A stretch of 64,000 nt of DNA from Cheilinus undulatus (lineage: Eukaryota; Chordata; Actinopteri; Labriformes; Labridae). The stretch spans positions 10,125,030-10,189,029 of the forward strand of contig NC_054877.1 in NCBI RefSeq assembly GCF_018320785.1. The letters run 5' to 3'. Position numbers and translations under genes: made by a program. This document shows positions 35,430-45,321 of the stretch, in pieces. How positions within the stretch are numbered: position 1 is the stretch's first letter; each line of letters starts with the position of its first letter. The notes below the pieces were generated by a model that saw nothing but the letters and a program-made list of their open reading frames with translations, made no database searches and was not told where the DNA came from.

Positions 35430-35572
35430 TTTGGCACGACACTTTCAGCGCGATTTTAGGCTTCCAACTGAAATGTGTATGTCATGATACGAGGAGAGCA
35501 TATCAAGAATCACACTATATGTATTTCCCTTGTTGAAGTATTCCGCTATCAACTCAAGTTCCTCTTCCATGC
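35430..35572 (-). pseudogene. N-terminal HTH relic of an integrase-like transposase
   Basis: The - strand reads MEEELELIAEYFNKGNTYSV, then ILDMLSSYHDIHISVGSLKS and a stop. A 'two helices then ISxRTLKRRL' pattern is familiar from HTH regions of IS3-like (IS3EU) integrase-type transposases of fish. No catalytic DDE part is present. The identification rests on memory of the pattern. Confidence 0.45.
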
Positions 35573-35715
35573 CGGTAGACTCCTGAAATTTCGTGCTCGC
35601 TCAGCTATTGCGGTAAGAAGTGTAAACAGGAAATGATAAATGACTGATGCCGGACAGACTTGGGTTTAGCCAATCACAAACAAGCACCATGGTCCTACCC
35701 TTTCCGGTTTCATGA

Positions 35716-36082
35716 AATGTATTTTGCGATCGGTGAAATGTTTTTGTGTATTGTGAAATGTTTTCGTGTATTGTGAAATGTATTTGTGTATTGTGAAATG
35801 TTTTTGTGTATTGTGAAATGTTTTTGTGTATTGTGAAATGTTTTTGTGTATTGTGAAATGTATTTGTGTATTGTGAAATGTTTTTGTGTATTGTGAAATG
35901 TTTTTGTGTATTGTGAAATGTTTTCGTGTATTGTGAAATGTTTTTGTGTATTGTGAAATGTATTTGTGTATTGTTAAATGTTTTTGTGTTTTGTGAAATG
36001 TTTTTGTGTTTTGTGAAATGTTTTTGTGTATTGTGAAATGTTTTTGTGTATTGTGAAATGTTTTTGTGTTTTGTGAAATGTA
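35716..36082 (-). repeat. Right arm array of the 20-bp repeat, inverted
   Basis: The reverse complement of the same 20-bp unit (GAAATGTTTTTGTGTATTGT), about 18 copies, also with the 'gcgatcggtgaaatg' spacer at its inner edge (35725). It is less than half the length of the left array. Confidence 0.95.
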
Positions 36083-36589
36083 TTTTGCGCTTTTGAAATA
36101 TTTATTTCCTGTTGGCCTTCAGGGCCACCGTAGTTTTTGAGGTGACCTTTGCACCTCCTCTCACTGACTCCAGCCTGTGTTCATCTGTAAGGTGAGACAC
36201 AGCACACCATTTATTGACTGAATTCTGATGATTTGAGGAAAAATGTGAACAAACTGCCGCGCTATTTAAACAAGTTTAGTTTTTACGATGATGTCATAAA
36301 GCTGATACGGCGCTCTGTCCCAGCGCAACCTCTGGTTTGTGCTTATGTGCAAACAACATGTAATATCTACTACTGGTTGTAATCACACACCTGTTCACCC
36401 TCGGTCTGTGAATGTAGCGTGTTGTTAAAATGACTATATCGCAAATTTTCGAGTATAAATTATGTGGAAGTTTTGAGCCACCAGCATGCATTTCTTGTCG
36501 GAGTTTCACTTCTCCCATTGTCCCCGAATGCATCTCTCACAGCAGAGAGCTCACTCTCTCTCCTGCGCCCAATCAGAAAAATCCTTTGC

Positions 36590-37669
36590 ACATGCGCATC
36601 AGCGGCAAAAAGCAAGGGAGAGGAAGGTAAACACAGCAGCCGCGTGCCTAGTTAGCGGGGAGTTAGCTGACTTTAGAGACAGAAACAGAGCTGGATCTGC
36701 AGCGTTGAGCAGCCGTTCAACTTTGAAAAGGAAGAGGTCGAACTCAAGCGGTATTCGTTCAAATACGCCGCAAGATGACTCAGAGATAACGGCAGGAGTA
36801 ACACAATATGTCACTAAAGACATGAGCCCAGTGTTGTTGAAAAGCCAGGATTTTAAAAATCTCATGAAGACACTTAACCCAGAATACAAGATTTGTCTGG
36901 GTGCAGACATTTTGCTGAAAACTCCCTGCCAGAGTCCTACATGTCAGAGAGAAGACGTCCAGCAGCGGAAAAATGCGATCCACTTCTCCACAACAACGGA
37001 GACTTATCTCAGCCTTACAGTTCAAAACACCGACAACGAGAAGTTAAAATGTTCCTGCCTCCAGACGAGCTTTTGATCATGAGCCCATGATCACACAGGA
37101 GAGCTTCAAGAATAAGGTCTAAAGATGCTCTCATCTCATGAACTTGTCAGAAACTGCTCCAGCGTTCATCAGCACAGATAGCGGACTAATATAATCACAG
37201 CTGTGAGCCTGAATGGAGGACTAGACTGCAGGGTTTTGGTCTTCATGCATAATTGGTGAGTTTTGCTTCACCCTTAATGAGGAAAATAATCATTTTATAA
37301 TCATCAATAGTAAGCATAACACAGAAAACATTTCAGGACTTTCCATACACTGTAAAAGACAGAGTATTTCATGATTTATGTATTTTTGATTTATTAGTGA
37401 AAGATTGAATGAAGTACTTTTCAAAATAAAACAGCTAAATTTGACTTTATATTGATTTTTACTTTCTGCATATAATTTTATTAAAAATCCAATAGAACAG
37501 TCTATTTTTATCACCAAACCAGTGCCATTTGGGGCTGAATTTAATACAGCTGCTGAGAGACCATTTCAAAATATCACGATATATATTGTGTATCAGGGTC
37601 GGAGGTGGGCCGCGAAAAATTTTGAAACTTAAAAGTGGGCCCTGAGTTGGAAAAGGTTGGGAACCACTG
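36590..37669 (+). pseudogene. hAT (ZBED-like) transposase fragment and right terminal end
   Basis: 36730-37070 contains, with one frame change near 36890, GVTQYVTKDMSPVLLKSQDF, NLMKTLNPEYKI, ENSLPESYMSERR and TYLSLTVQNTDNEKLKCSC. This is the order of motifs in hAT/ZBED transposases (the RFVTKDM region, then the YLSLT block). The right end reads 'ggttgggaaccactg' to 37669, the hAT-type inverted end. The left end was not located. It fills the right part of the split LINE. Confidence 0.65.
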
Positions 37670-37670
37670 C

Positions 37671-38403
37671 TCTAGAGATCAGAAGAGAACAAGTAGCACT
37701 GACATATTGGGCACAGTTAAAAGGACATGGAGAAAGCCACCCAGCTCAGCATATACTTAAACCAAGCCAAGAGAAAGAAAAAAGAAAGATTCAAATTTTT
37801 GGATGGACAATCGAAAATCGGGTTGAAGAGAGTAGGATAGCTGATATAAATATGAGTAAAACAGTTCCGCTCTCTGTTGTTCCACCTTGGACACTGGAAG
37901 AGTCAAATGTTGATTTAAGATTACTAAAGAGAGAAAAAGGAAAACAAGTGAGTGTGAGTGTGAATGAAGTAAACAAGTATATAAATAGTAAATACAGTCA
38001 GTACATTAAAGTATACACAGATGCATCCAAATCAGAGCAAAACAGGGTAGGCATAGCATTTTCAGTTCCAGATTTAAATATTGTAATAAATAGAAGAGTC
38101 AGCAATGAGTTAGCAGTATACACAGGAGAGCTACTGGCCATTTATATGGCATTGAACTGGGTGCAAGAAGTCAGACCAAGTAAAGTGCTGATAGCATCAG
38201 ATTCCAGTAGTGCACTGATCAGTATTCAACATAGTCAGTCAGACACAAGACAAGATATAATATTGGAGATATCACACATGTTGCAGGGAATAAAGGCAGC
38301 AGAAGTAGAGGTCAGGTTCATTTGGGTTCCAGCACACGTAGGAGTTGAGGGGAATGAATTAGCAGATAAATATGCCAAGAATGCAACAAAGAAAGAACAA
38401 ATA
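37671..38403 (+). pseudogene. LINE RNase H domain
   Basis: The frame LEIRREQVALTYWAQLKGHG resumes the LINE ORF. The RNase H core is KVYTDASKSE (first Asp), YTGELLAIYMAL (Glu), VLIASDSSSALISI (Asp) and WVPAHVGVEGNELAD (His/Asp), all four catalytic positions visible. The frame ends at 38403 and continues by frameshift at 38539. Confidence 0.82.
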
Positions 38404-38538
38404 TGAATGGTTGTGACACACAATAAAGCAGAGATTAAAAGTTTAGTCAAATCAGAGATGAAGCAGAAATGGCAGAAGCAATGGGACAGAGAGAGTAGAG
38501 GTCGTCAGTTTTAAATTGTACAAAAGAAGGTTGGAGAA

Positions 38539-38862
38539 ATGAGAGTAAGTCACAGGAGTAGCAAGGAGGAAGACATCATATCACGCATGAGATTTGGTCA
38601 TGCAGGTTTAAATAGCACATTATTCTTAATACGTAAACATGAGACTGGAAATTGCAAACATTGTGGGTCTGGAGAAACAGTGGAGCATATCCTCTTCCAA
38701 TGTCCAAAGTACCAAGCGCAGAGATATACACTCAGAGCAGCATTCCATAGAAATAAGATACCATTTAATGTAACAGAATTACTGAGGAGGAATTCAGGGG
38801 ATGTTGTGTTCGGGGCGGTTTTTAGGTTTTTAGAAGCAACAGGGCTTATAAATAGAGTTTAG
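38539..38862 (+). pseudogene. LINE C-terminal cysteine cluster
   Basis: It carries SRMRFGHAGLNSTLFLIRK, CKHCGSGETVEHILFQCPKY and a C-terminal FRFLEATGLINRV. CxxCx(7)Hx(4)C is the usual end of I/jockey-type RT ORFs. The stop is followed by the 3' UTR and poly-A. Confidence 0.8.
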
Positions 38863-39006
38863 AATGTAGTACATTCTGTTCCACACTCCAGTCCAGAAGG
38901 TGGGGTGGCGGTAATGCACCTACAAGTTGTTTGCCAACCGCCATAAAACCAAAGAAGAAGATTAAGAAAAAAAAAAAAAAAAAAAAAAAAGAAGAAGAAG
39001 AAGACA

Positions 39007-39096
39007 ATGCTTAATCGAATACTGACAGTGGCAAGGCTCTCGTGGCGGAGTGATTTTGCTGCGCTTTTCACTGAAAATAATGGCCAAAACACAGGT
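39007..39096 (+). CDS. Possible first coding exon (mitochondrial-targeting-like), uncertain
   Basis: It reads MLNRILTVARLSWRSDFAAL, then FTENNGQNT, ending ACAG|GTAAG. The N-terminus is basic, amphipathic and free of acidic residues for 15 positions, like a mitochondrial targeting peptide. It starts directly after the LINE poly-A. I could not recognise a next exon; 39316-39510 has a GC-rich, interrupted coding-like stretch (ATEDGVAVAELLAEEEDIT). It could be chance or part of a transposon. Confidence 0.2.
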
Positions 39097-39648
39097 AAGA
39101 AAACACTTCGTCTCAGCATGGACAAATTGTACACAGCACCGGACAACTAATAGAATCTATGCCTAGTAACATACCAATTGCTAACTAATGCTAACACGGT
39201 CTTGCTAATGTCAGCGTCTATGGTCGGCACACATAAATTAAAATGCAACCATAGCCATGGTTTTATTAATGAGAACAATTTCAAGTTTACGACTGTTTCA
39301 TGTATTATCACTGACAGAGCCCTGCTGACTTGGACATCCCCGAACAGTCAGCGATGAGACAGGGCTGCAAGAGGGCGAGTTAGGGAGCACTCACACTCGG
39401 CCATCCGTACTGTGGCCACAGAGGACGGCGTGGCCGTGGCAGAGCTGTTGGCCGAGGAAGAGGACATCACCATCAGGACACAGACCCCCTGTGGGGGGAA
39501 GACCTGAACCGTGTTCAGGGGATACAAGCACATCTGGCTGCATTTGAAGAGGTATCTCTAAATAAACATGGCGTCATTTCCATATCATGATGTATGTATG
39601 CATGTATGTATGTCTATTTAAAAATGTATTTTTCTCTCATCTACTGTC

Positions 39649-39835
39649 TTGCAGACCAGAATTCAAGCTATGAGTCCTCAACAGACTGAAGACATACTAG
39701 GGGGTCTGTTGAGGGACCCCAGCATTATATTTGATGTGATGTCCACTCTAACATCACCCTCTCCTAACCAACCTGAATGGTCCGTATGTATAAGGTGCGG
39801 GGAAAGGTACTCATTGGGTATGGATACTTTGCTAG
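39649..39835 (+). pseudogene. P2RX7-tail-like zinc-binding fragment, uncertain
   Basis: It follows a TTGCAG acceptor-like site. It encodes MSPQQTEDILGGLLRDPSII, then FDVMSTLTSPSPNQPEW and SVCIRCGE. DPS(I/W)FDV...W.VC..C resembles the P2X7 intracellular domain, which is also common in fish transposon genes. The frame is interrupted by the 'tatcgatac' repeat. Confidence 0.3.
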
Positions 39836-40551
39836 AGAGATCGATACTAAAAGAGTACTATTTAAATATCGATATGTATTGATACTGTAGTATCGTTACT
39901 CCCACCACCAGTGCTGAATTATGGTTGGTAATTTGCCCATGCAAACAACAGATATGGTCAGTTTGTACAGGAACAAAAACACAGATGTCCTTCCTTGTTT
40001 CACACATACAGGATTCACAACAGCACACTTCCTCCACAGTTAAATACTAGAGCATTTTCTGATTGAGTTTTAAGTGAAGAAGAGAGCGGAAGCTTCTGTT
40101 CCCATTTCTTTAAGACATTAATGTCATACTCCCTCACATCTTCCAAAACAATCCCTCTGCAGCCACAGTTGTAACAAAGTACAGCATGACTGACTGTTTG
40201 CTCCTCACTCACACCTGGTTCATCAAAAGGTCTTTAACCCACCTCACTGTTCTGACTTACTGTCCAGTCCTGATGCACCTAGTGCCCTCTTCTGGCCAGA
40301 ACAAAGAATTAACCCACCAACTCATCAAATCACTGTTTGCAAGTCTCAAAGGACTAAATCTAAGTACAGCAAGTCCCAGAATGGCATAAATTACAATAAC
40401 CTTATCTACATAACTCTGGAATCCCTTAATATTATAGAAAACCCTGCACAACCAAGCCTAAATTCACCAAGTACCCTCAAATTGAGGAAAGGTTTAGGCT
40501 TTATACATCTTAATATCAGAAGTCTGCTCAAACAGGAAAAATTAGATCATC

Positions 40552-40656
40552 AATCAATCAATCCTTTATTGATCCCCGGGGGGGAAATTGCCTTTCAGTT
40601 ACATCCCGTCCAAGAAACATAAAAAAAGACATTGACGCATAACAGGGGAGGACAGG
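40552..40656 (-). mobile_element. Short reversed LINE-tail insertion
   Basis: The 105 bp begin with 'aatcaatcaatcctttattgatcc', the reverse of an L2-like tail. agatcatc stands exactly on both sides (40544-40551 and 40657-40664), and the LINE frame rejoins across it. Confidence 0.8.
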
Positions 40657-40715
40657 AGATCATCTTAAGATACTAGTCTCTCAGGCAGACCCTGATGTTC
40701 TGGTTCTGACTGAAT

Positions 40716-41534
40716 TAGGGTTGCCACCTTTTCAGCATAAAAATAAAGAACGCCCACAATCCTTGGGGCCACAGCTATCACGGGCTGGAGGAATGGGGTG
40801 CCTGTAGCATGACTACTATTACCACTCTTTAAGTTTTGTTGTGGAGGCCATTGTTTACTTTTTGGAGTGTTTTTAATAGGGCTGAACGATTTGGGAAAAT
40901 AATCTTATTGCAATTTTTTTTCATCCAATATTGTGATTTCAATTTAACATGCAATTATTCTTCAGGTTCCTCATCTTATAAGCCATTCTATATTATAACA
41001 CACAAAGCTATTTCCCCAGAAGTTTATATTGAACAAACCAAAATCTACAAATAAATGTTCCAAATTTCTAAGAAAATAACTAAGATTTATAGTTTTAAAC
41101 CTTAATCTCCCAGAAATTTGAATCAAATTCTCCAAAATTTATAAATAAATGTTAAAAATTTAAAAATTTCCCTAAAATATGGACAATTTTCTAAACAAAT
41201 TAAAAAAAAATCAAATTAAAATTCCTAAAAATTTCAAAATACTTTTCTCAAATTTCTGCAAAAATACTTAATTTCTTAGCTAATTTTCCCCCAAAATTCA
41301 AATGGATCTAACAAAAATGTCCTATTGCAAATTTGTTGTCCTGTATTGCAAATTTGATATCAATTGTATTGAAGGGAGTGATGATTTTATGTATCGACAA
41401 ATCAGTGGCAAAGTAGTACATGAGGGATGAAAATACAGAACAAATGGAGTCCTGTATTGACTCAGAACAGGACGCTGCATTTAACTGTCAAATACAGGAC
41501 GATACTGTATTTTAAAGGATGGGTGGCAACCCTA
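40716..41534. mobile_element. 819-bp hAT-type MITE with perfect 8-bp target duplication
   Basis: The ends are TAGGGTTGCCACC and its exact inverse GGTGGCAACCCTA. GACTGAAT stands on both sides (40708-40715 and 41535-41542). Removing the element and one 8-mer restores the LINE endonuclease frame. The interior is AT-rich (many 'cctaaaaattt'-like motifs), with no transposase. Confidence 0.92.
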
Positions 41535-43290
41535 GACTGAATCATGGCTAAATCAGTGACTCTGATGTAGCCATTAATGACTACTCTTTATTCAGAATAG
41601 ACAGGGAACAGAAAGGAGGTGGAGTTGCTGTTTATATTACATCTTGTTACTCTGTCTTTTTGCTACATTCTGTGTCTCTAACAAATTGTTTTGAATTTAT
41701 TGCCACTGAAATCATTTTGGCATCTAATGATTGTTTTATTCTCCCTCCTTCAGCTGTCATAAGATCCACTAATACTCTGGCAGATTTAATCTCTAAATAC
41801 ATGCATAGAGAGGTTATTATTATTATAGGTGATCTGAACTTTGATTGGCTCTCTGACTCCTCAAACAACTTTCAAGACTTCTGCTGCAGTCTCGGTCTTT
41901 CTCAAATGATCTCTGAACCAACAAGGCCGAATCTCAAACATCCTGAGAAGTCCACATTAATAGACCTTGTCCTCTCTAACAGAGGTGATGAAATAATCTC
42001 CACTGTCTAGTTTTCTGTATTAGGAATATAAAGAAATTACCGTACAAAATTATTTTGGAAAAAAAAACATCTAAAAAACTTTAATGAACCAGCGTTTTTG
42101 AATTACTTGTTTCATAGTGATATTTACGTTACATCTCATATTCCAGACACCGAGTTGGCCTTGGATTACTTTCCTAAAACTTTTCTTGCTGTTGTAAACA
42201 AACATGCACCATTTAAAAAACAAAGGGTAAAAAATCGGTCAGACCCCTGGTTTAGCAGAGATCTGTCAGATTTATTGATAGGAAGGAACAAAGCTTGGGT
42301 CTTAGCCAGACAGTCTGGGGGTCATTCACATTGGTTGTCATTCATACAGCTGAGAAATAGATGTACAACAATGGTGAGGAAAGCCAAATCAGAATATTTT
42401 GTTAACCTAGTTTCTAACTCTTACTCTGATCCTGCCAAATTCTGGAAAGTGATTAATTCAAATAAAAATAACAATTCCTCCATCCTCACTCAGATTCTGG
42501 ACAACGATCATGTGATCTCTGACCACAAACAGATTAGTCTGGCCTTAAATGAATAATCAAAAAAAAAAAATCACTCTGATAACAGCTTATTGTGTTCTCC
42601 ATCCTCTCCACTGTTTACCATACATCCAGTCTTCTTAAGCATGGTTGGAGATGCTCTGCTTGCTTGATCCTAAAAAACCCATCAGAGAAGATCATCTGGA
42701 TCCTTTTCTCTCAATCTGTCTGCTCTACTCATCTCAGATCAATCCAGGCATTTTTATCTCCTCAGTCACATCTGGTAGTGTTCCTAAGGTCTGGAAAATG
42801 GCACATGTCATACCCCTTTATAAAGGCGGGGACAAGAAAAACATTAATAACTACAGACCAATTTCAAAACTGCCTTGTTTAGCCAAGATCCTTGAATCAT
42901 TAATAAATAATCAATTAAAAAAAAGCTTTTAATCAAGAGCTAACACCCTGAGCCCTCACCAGTCTGGTTTTAGGCCAGGGCACAGTACTACTACTGCTGT
43001 CACTAAAGTTGTGAATGACATTCGATCAGCTCTGGATAAAAAGCAACTCTGTGTAGCAATTTTTGTGGATTTGTCTAAAATGTTTGATACCATTGGCTCC
43101 AGAATATTGGGTTTGACAGTAACGCTTGTGATTGGTTCAGGAGCTATTTATCAGACAGACAACAATCTGTTAAAAAAAGGGAGAAGCCACCAGGGCAATC
43201 TTCAGGCACACTCGCTCCAGTCAAGGATTAAAGTAAAAAGCCTTTATTGTCTCAGGGCATATCTGATAAAAATTAAAATTCACTAGGAAA

Positions 43291-43325
43291 GCCGACCGGT
43301 TTTGACCGCACAGGGTCTTCATCAG
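43291..43325 (-). ncRNA. Hammerhead-ribozyme-like motif of the PLE
   Basis: The - strand has the core CTGATGA, a 4-bp stem GACC/GGTC with a CTGTGC loop, then AAAAC, then a CGGTC/GGC segment. The hammerhead core needs CUGAUGA - stem II - GAAA; here the conserved G is A, so cleavage activity is doubtful. Hammerhead motifs in PLE terminal repeats are established knowledge; the position in this copy fits. Confidence 0.6.
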
Positions 43326-43869
43326 GGCGTGAACTAAACACTGACACAGGTGAAGTTCATTTAAAGGAGTCATGTGATCTGAGGGCTGAAGCCACACCAG
43401 CTTGGAGGCACAATGCTGAAGGTATTCCCAGAATGAATATATAACACCTTATAACTGTGAGACACTGGGATAGAGATAATATCCAAGATCAATTATAGGA
43501 GAGAGTAACGAAAAGCAAAATATAAGAAAAATATCTCCACATGCAGAACATAAATATATACATGTGCATATGCATGTACACATGCACACATACACCTACA
43601 CACATACATAAGAGCACATGTACCTGTACACACACATACCTACATACAAGTATATGCATACACCTACAAACTAAAATGCTACAGTGAAAATGTCAATTAA
43701 TTAAAGACAGATACACCAAAAGGGGGGTAAGATGCTCAAAAGAGGGAAGAGTGTATAAACCTGGTGACTCAATTCAATCACAATATTAATTTAAAATGCA
43801 AAATATGGGCTGATCCATGTACTAAAGAGGTAGATTTACTATGAAATATGTTAATCTAACAACTCTGAT

Positions 43870-44385
43870 CTAAATTTTAGAAACCATCTTCTGTAGAAAA
43901 GGTTTGAAATCAATCTCCTCATTAAGGCCTGGGTTCATCATAGCACCAAACCTAAAGATCCAGAAGGTGTCTCTTTGAAGCAGTTTTTTGAGACGACCCC
44001 CACCTCTAACTGACTGCTCCACTAGTTTTAAACCTTCTACCTTCAGAAGGCTGTCATTGCTTTGATGACATTCCTGGAAATGGCAGACCATAGGGTAGTC
44101 CACATTGTTAGTTCTTATGGCGTATAACTGCATGTATACCTGAAGAGTCTTTTTTTGGTTTATCAGAAGGGTGTAGAAGGTGGTGACGTCCAATGGAAGC
44201 AGCTTTGGTCTGAGCTGTGGAGATGATGGTTTTTTATATGATCTATCTAAAAAGTGCGTTGTCATGGCTTGAGATTGTTTTTGGAAATCTGAGTCCTGGT
44301 CACAGATCCTTCTTAACCTTTGGAATTGTCCATAGGGGATGTTATCTTTTAGATGTTGAGGATGAAAGGAGTTGTAATGCAACAA
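43870..44385 (-). pseudogene. PLE RT C-terminus and GIY-YIG endonuclease end
   Basis: It is in the same frame as the preceding RT. It starts LHYNSFHPQHLKDNIPYGQF (RT thumb) and ends with CHFQECHQSNDSLLKVEG, RGGGRLKKLLQRDTFWIF and NPGLNEEIDFKPFL, the conserved C-terminal half of PLE GIY-YIG nucleases. The GIY-YIG signature itself is not visible in the section between, which seems shortened by an internal deletion. Confidence 0.8.
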
Positions 44386-44391
44386 GGAATT

Positions 44392-45321
44392 TCAATGTGT
44401 GGGTTTTCTAAATAAAGTAGTATGTAATTTGCTGTCATCACCTCTGTAAACTGTTAAATTAAAAAAAAGGAAATTCTCCTCAGAGTATTCAATAGATAGT
44501 TTGATATTATCATTGGTATTGTTAAAATAGTTATAGAAATCCATCAGATTTTTCTGGCTTCCCTGAAAGAGAAGAAAAATATCATCAATGAATCTACAAT
44601 ACATTTTGATATTGTCTGTAAAAGGATTTCTTAGAGGGTTAAAGACGTTTTCTGATTCCCACAGTCCCAGATAGAGACGAGCATATTCTGGGGTGAAACT
44701 AGCTCCCATGCTGGTTCCTTTGCATTGTTTAAATAACCTGTCTTGGAACAGAAAGACATTGTAGTACAGAACCCATTCAGTCAGTTCTACTATGAAACCA
44801 GTAGGGGGTGTCATACCCTCTCTTTCTGACGAATAATGACAAATTGCCCTAAGGCCATCAGAGTGTTCAGTATTAGTATGTAGGGCCTCCACATCCATGG
44901 TGACCATGAAATCCCACATCATATCCTCCACATCACTTATTTTCTTTAACACATCTGTGGTGTCCTGGACATATGAAGGTAGCTTAAGAACATAGGGTTT
45001 TAGAAAATAGTCAATGAACTGCAACGCTGCTTCAGTGAGAGTCCCATTTGCAGTAATAATGGGCCTCCCAGGGGGGTTGTCTTTGGGTTCTTTATGGACT
45101 TTAGGTAACATGTAAAAAGTAGCATGTCTAGGATGTTCACATAACAGGAAGCCACATTCATGGATGTTAATCCAGCTGCAGTCCGTTGCTCTGTTTAAGA
45201 GAGTTGTAAGGTTCTCCTTCATGCGGGGAAGGGGGTTTTTACCCAGTTCAGTATAGTAGTGGATATCCTGTAGTTGGCGATGGGCTTCTTGAACATATTT
45301 GTCATAGGGCCAGATCACCAC
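44392..45321 (-). pseudogene. PLE reverse transcriptase ORF
   Basis: The frame begins upstream of the first ATG (IIIKKADKGGAVVIWPYDKY, near 45360-45300). Blocks seen are FYMLPKVHKEPKDNPPGRP with IITANGT, then YVQDTTDVLKKI, MVTMDVEALHTN (motif A Asp), KGTSMGASFTPEYA (motif B) and YCRFIDDIFLLF (motif C, DD). This is telomerase-related RT of Penelope type. It ends FRKPTH and a TGA at 44392-44394; the next codons NSLLHYNSFHP continue in the same frame, so a single in-frame stop separates it from the following ORF. Confidence 0.85.

Larger units (their letters stand above)
33840..36130. mobile_element. Fold-back transposon with 20-bp satellite arms
   Basis: The two ends are inverted copies: CGGTGGCCCTGAAGGCCAAC at 33840 and its complement ending at 36130, about 50 bp nearly perfect, with TA next to each end (ends TAC...GTA). 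Inside each end lies a tandem array of a 20-bp unit, about 44 copies left (33899-34777) and about 18 copies right in reverse orientation (35716-36080). The 0.9 kb core contains a short - strand relic. This is the fold-back (FB/Galileo-like) architecture; the TAC...GTA ends and the relic suggest the IS3EU group, as an inference. Confidence 0.85.
29780..38999 (+). mobile_element. I/Nimb-like LINE with RNase H, split by nested insertions
   Basis: Two parts of one LINE, 29780-32200 and 37671-38999, are separated by 5.4 kb of other elements. The order of domains is APE endonuclease, reverse transcriptase, RNase H, then a CKHC-type cysteine cluster. The 3' UTR has 'aggtggggtggcggtaatgcacc' and 'ccaaccgccataaaaccaaagaag', known from fish I-clade elements, and ends in a 25-A tail with GAA repeats (38969-39003). 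About 150 codons between the RT thumb and RNase H are missing, so the insertion was accompanied by deletion. RNase H places it in the I group rather than L2/CR1. Confidence 0.82.

Noticed and set aside
33899-36082. CRISPR-like array
   Set aside because: The repeats are head-to-tail without unique spacers, in two opposite arrays with shared inverted ends; this is a fold-back transposon.
36486-37076. A 196-codon host gene
   Set aside because: The recognisable part (VTQYVTKDM..., YLSLTVQ...) is hAT/ZBED transposase, with a frame change in the middle and a hAT-type end downstream; the N-terminal part has no similarity.
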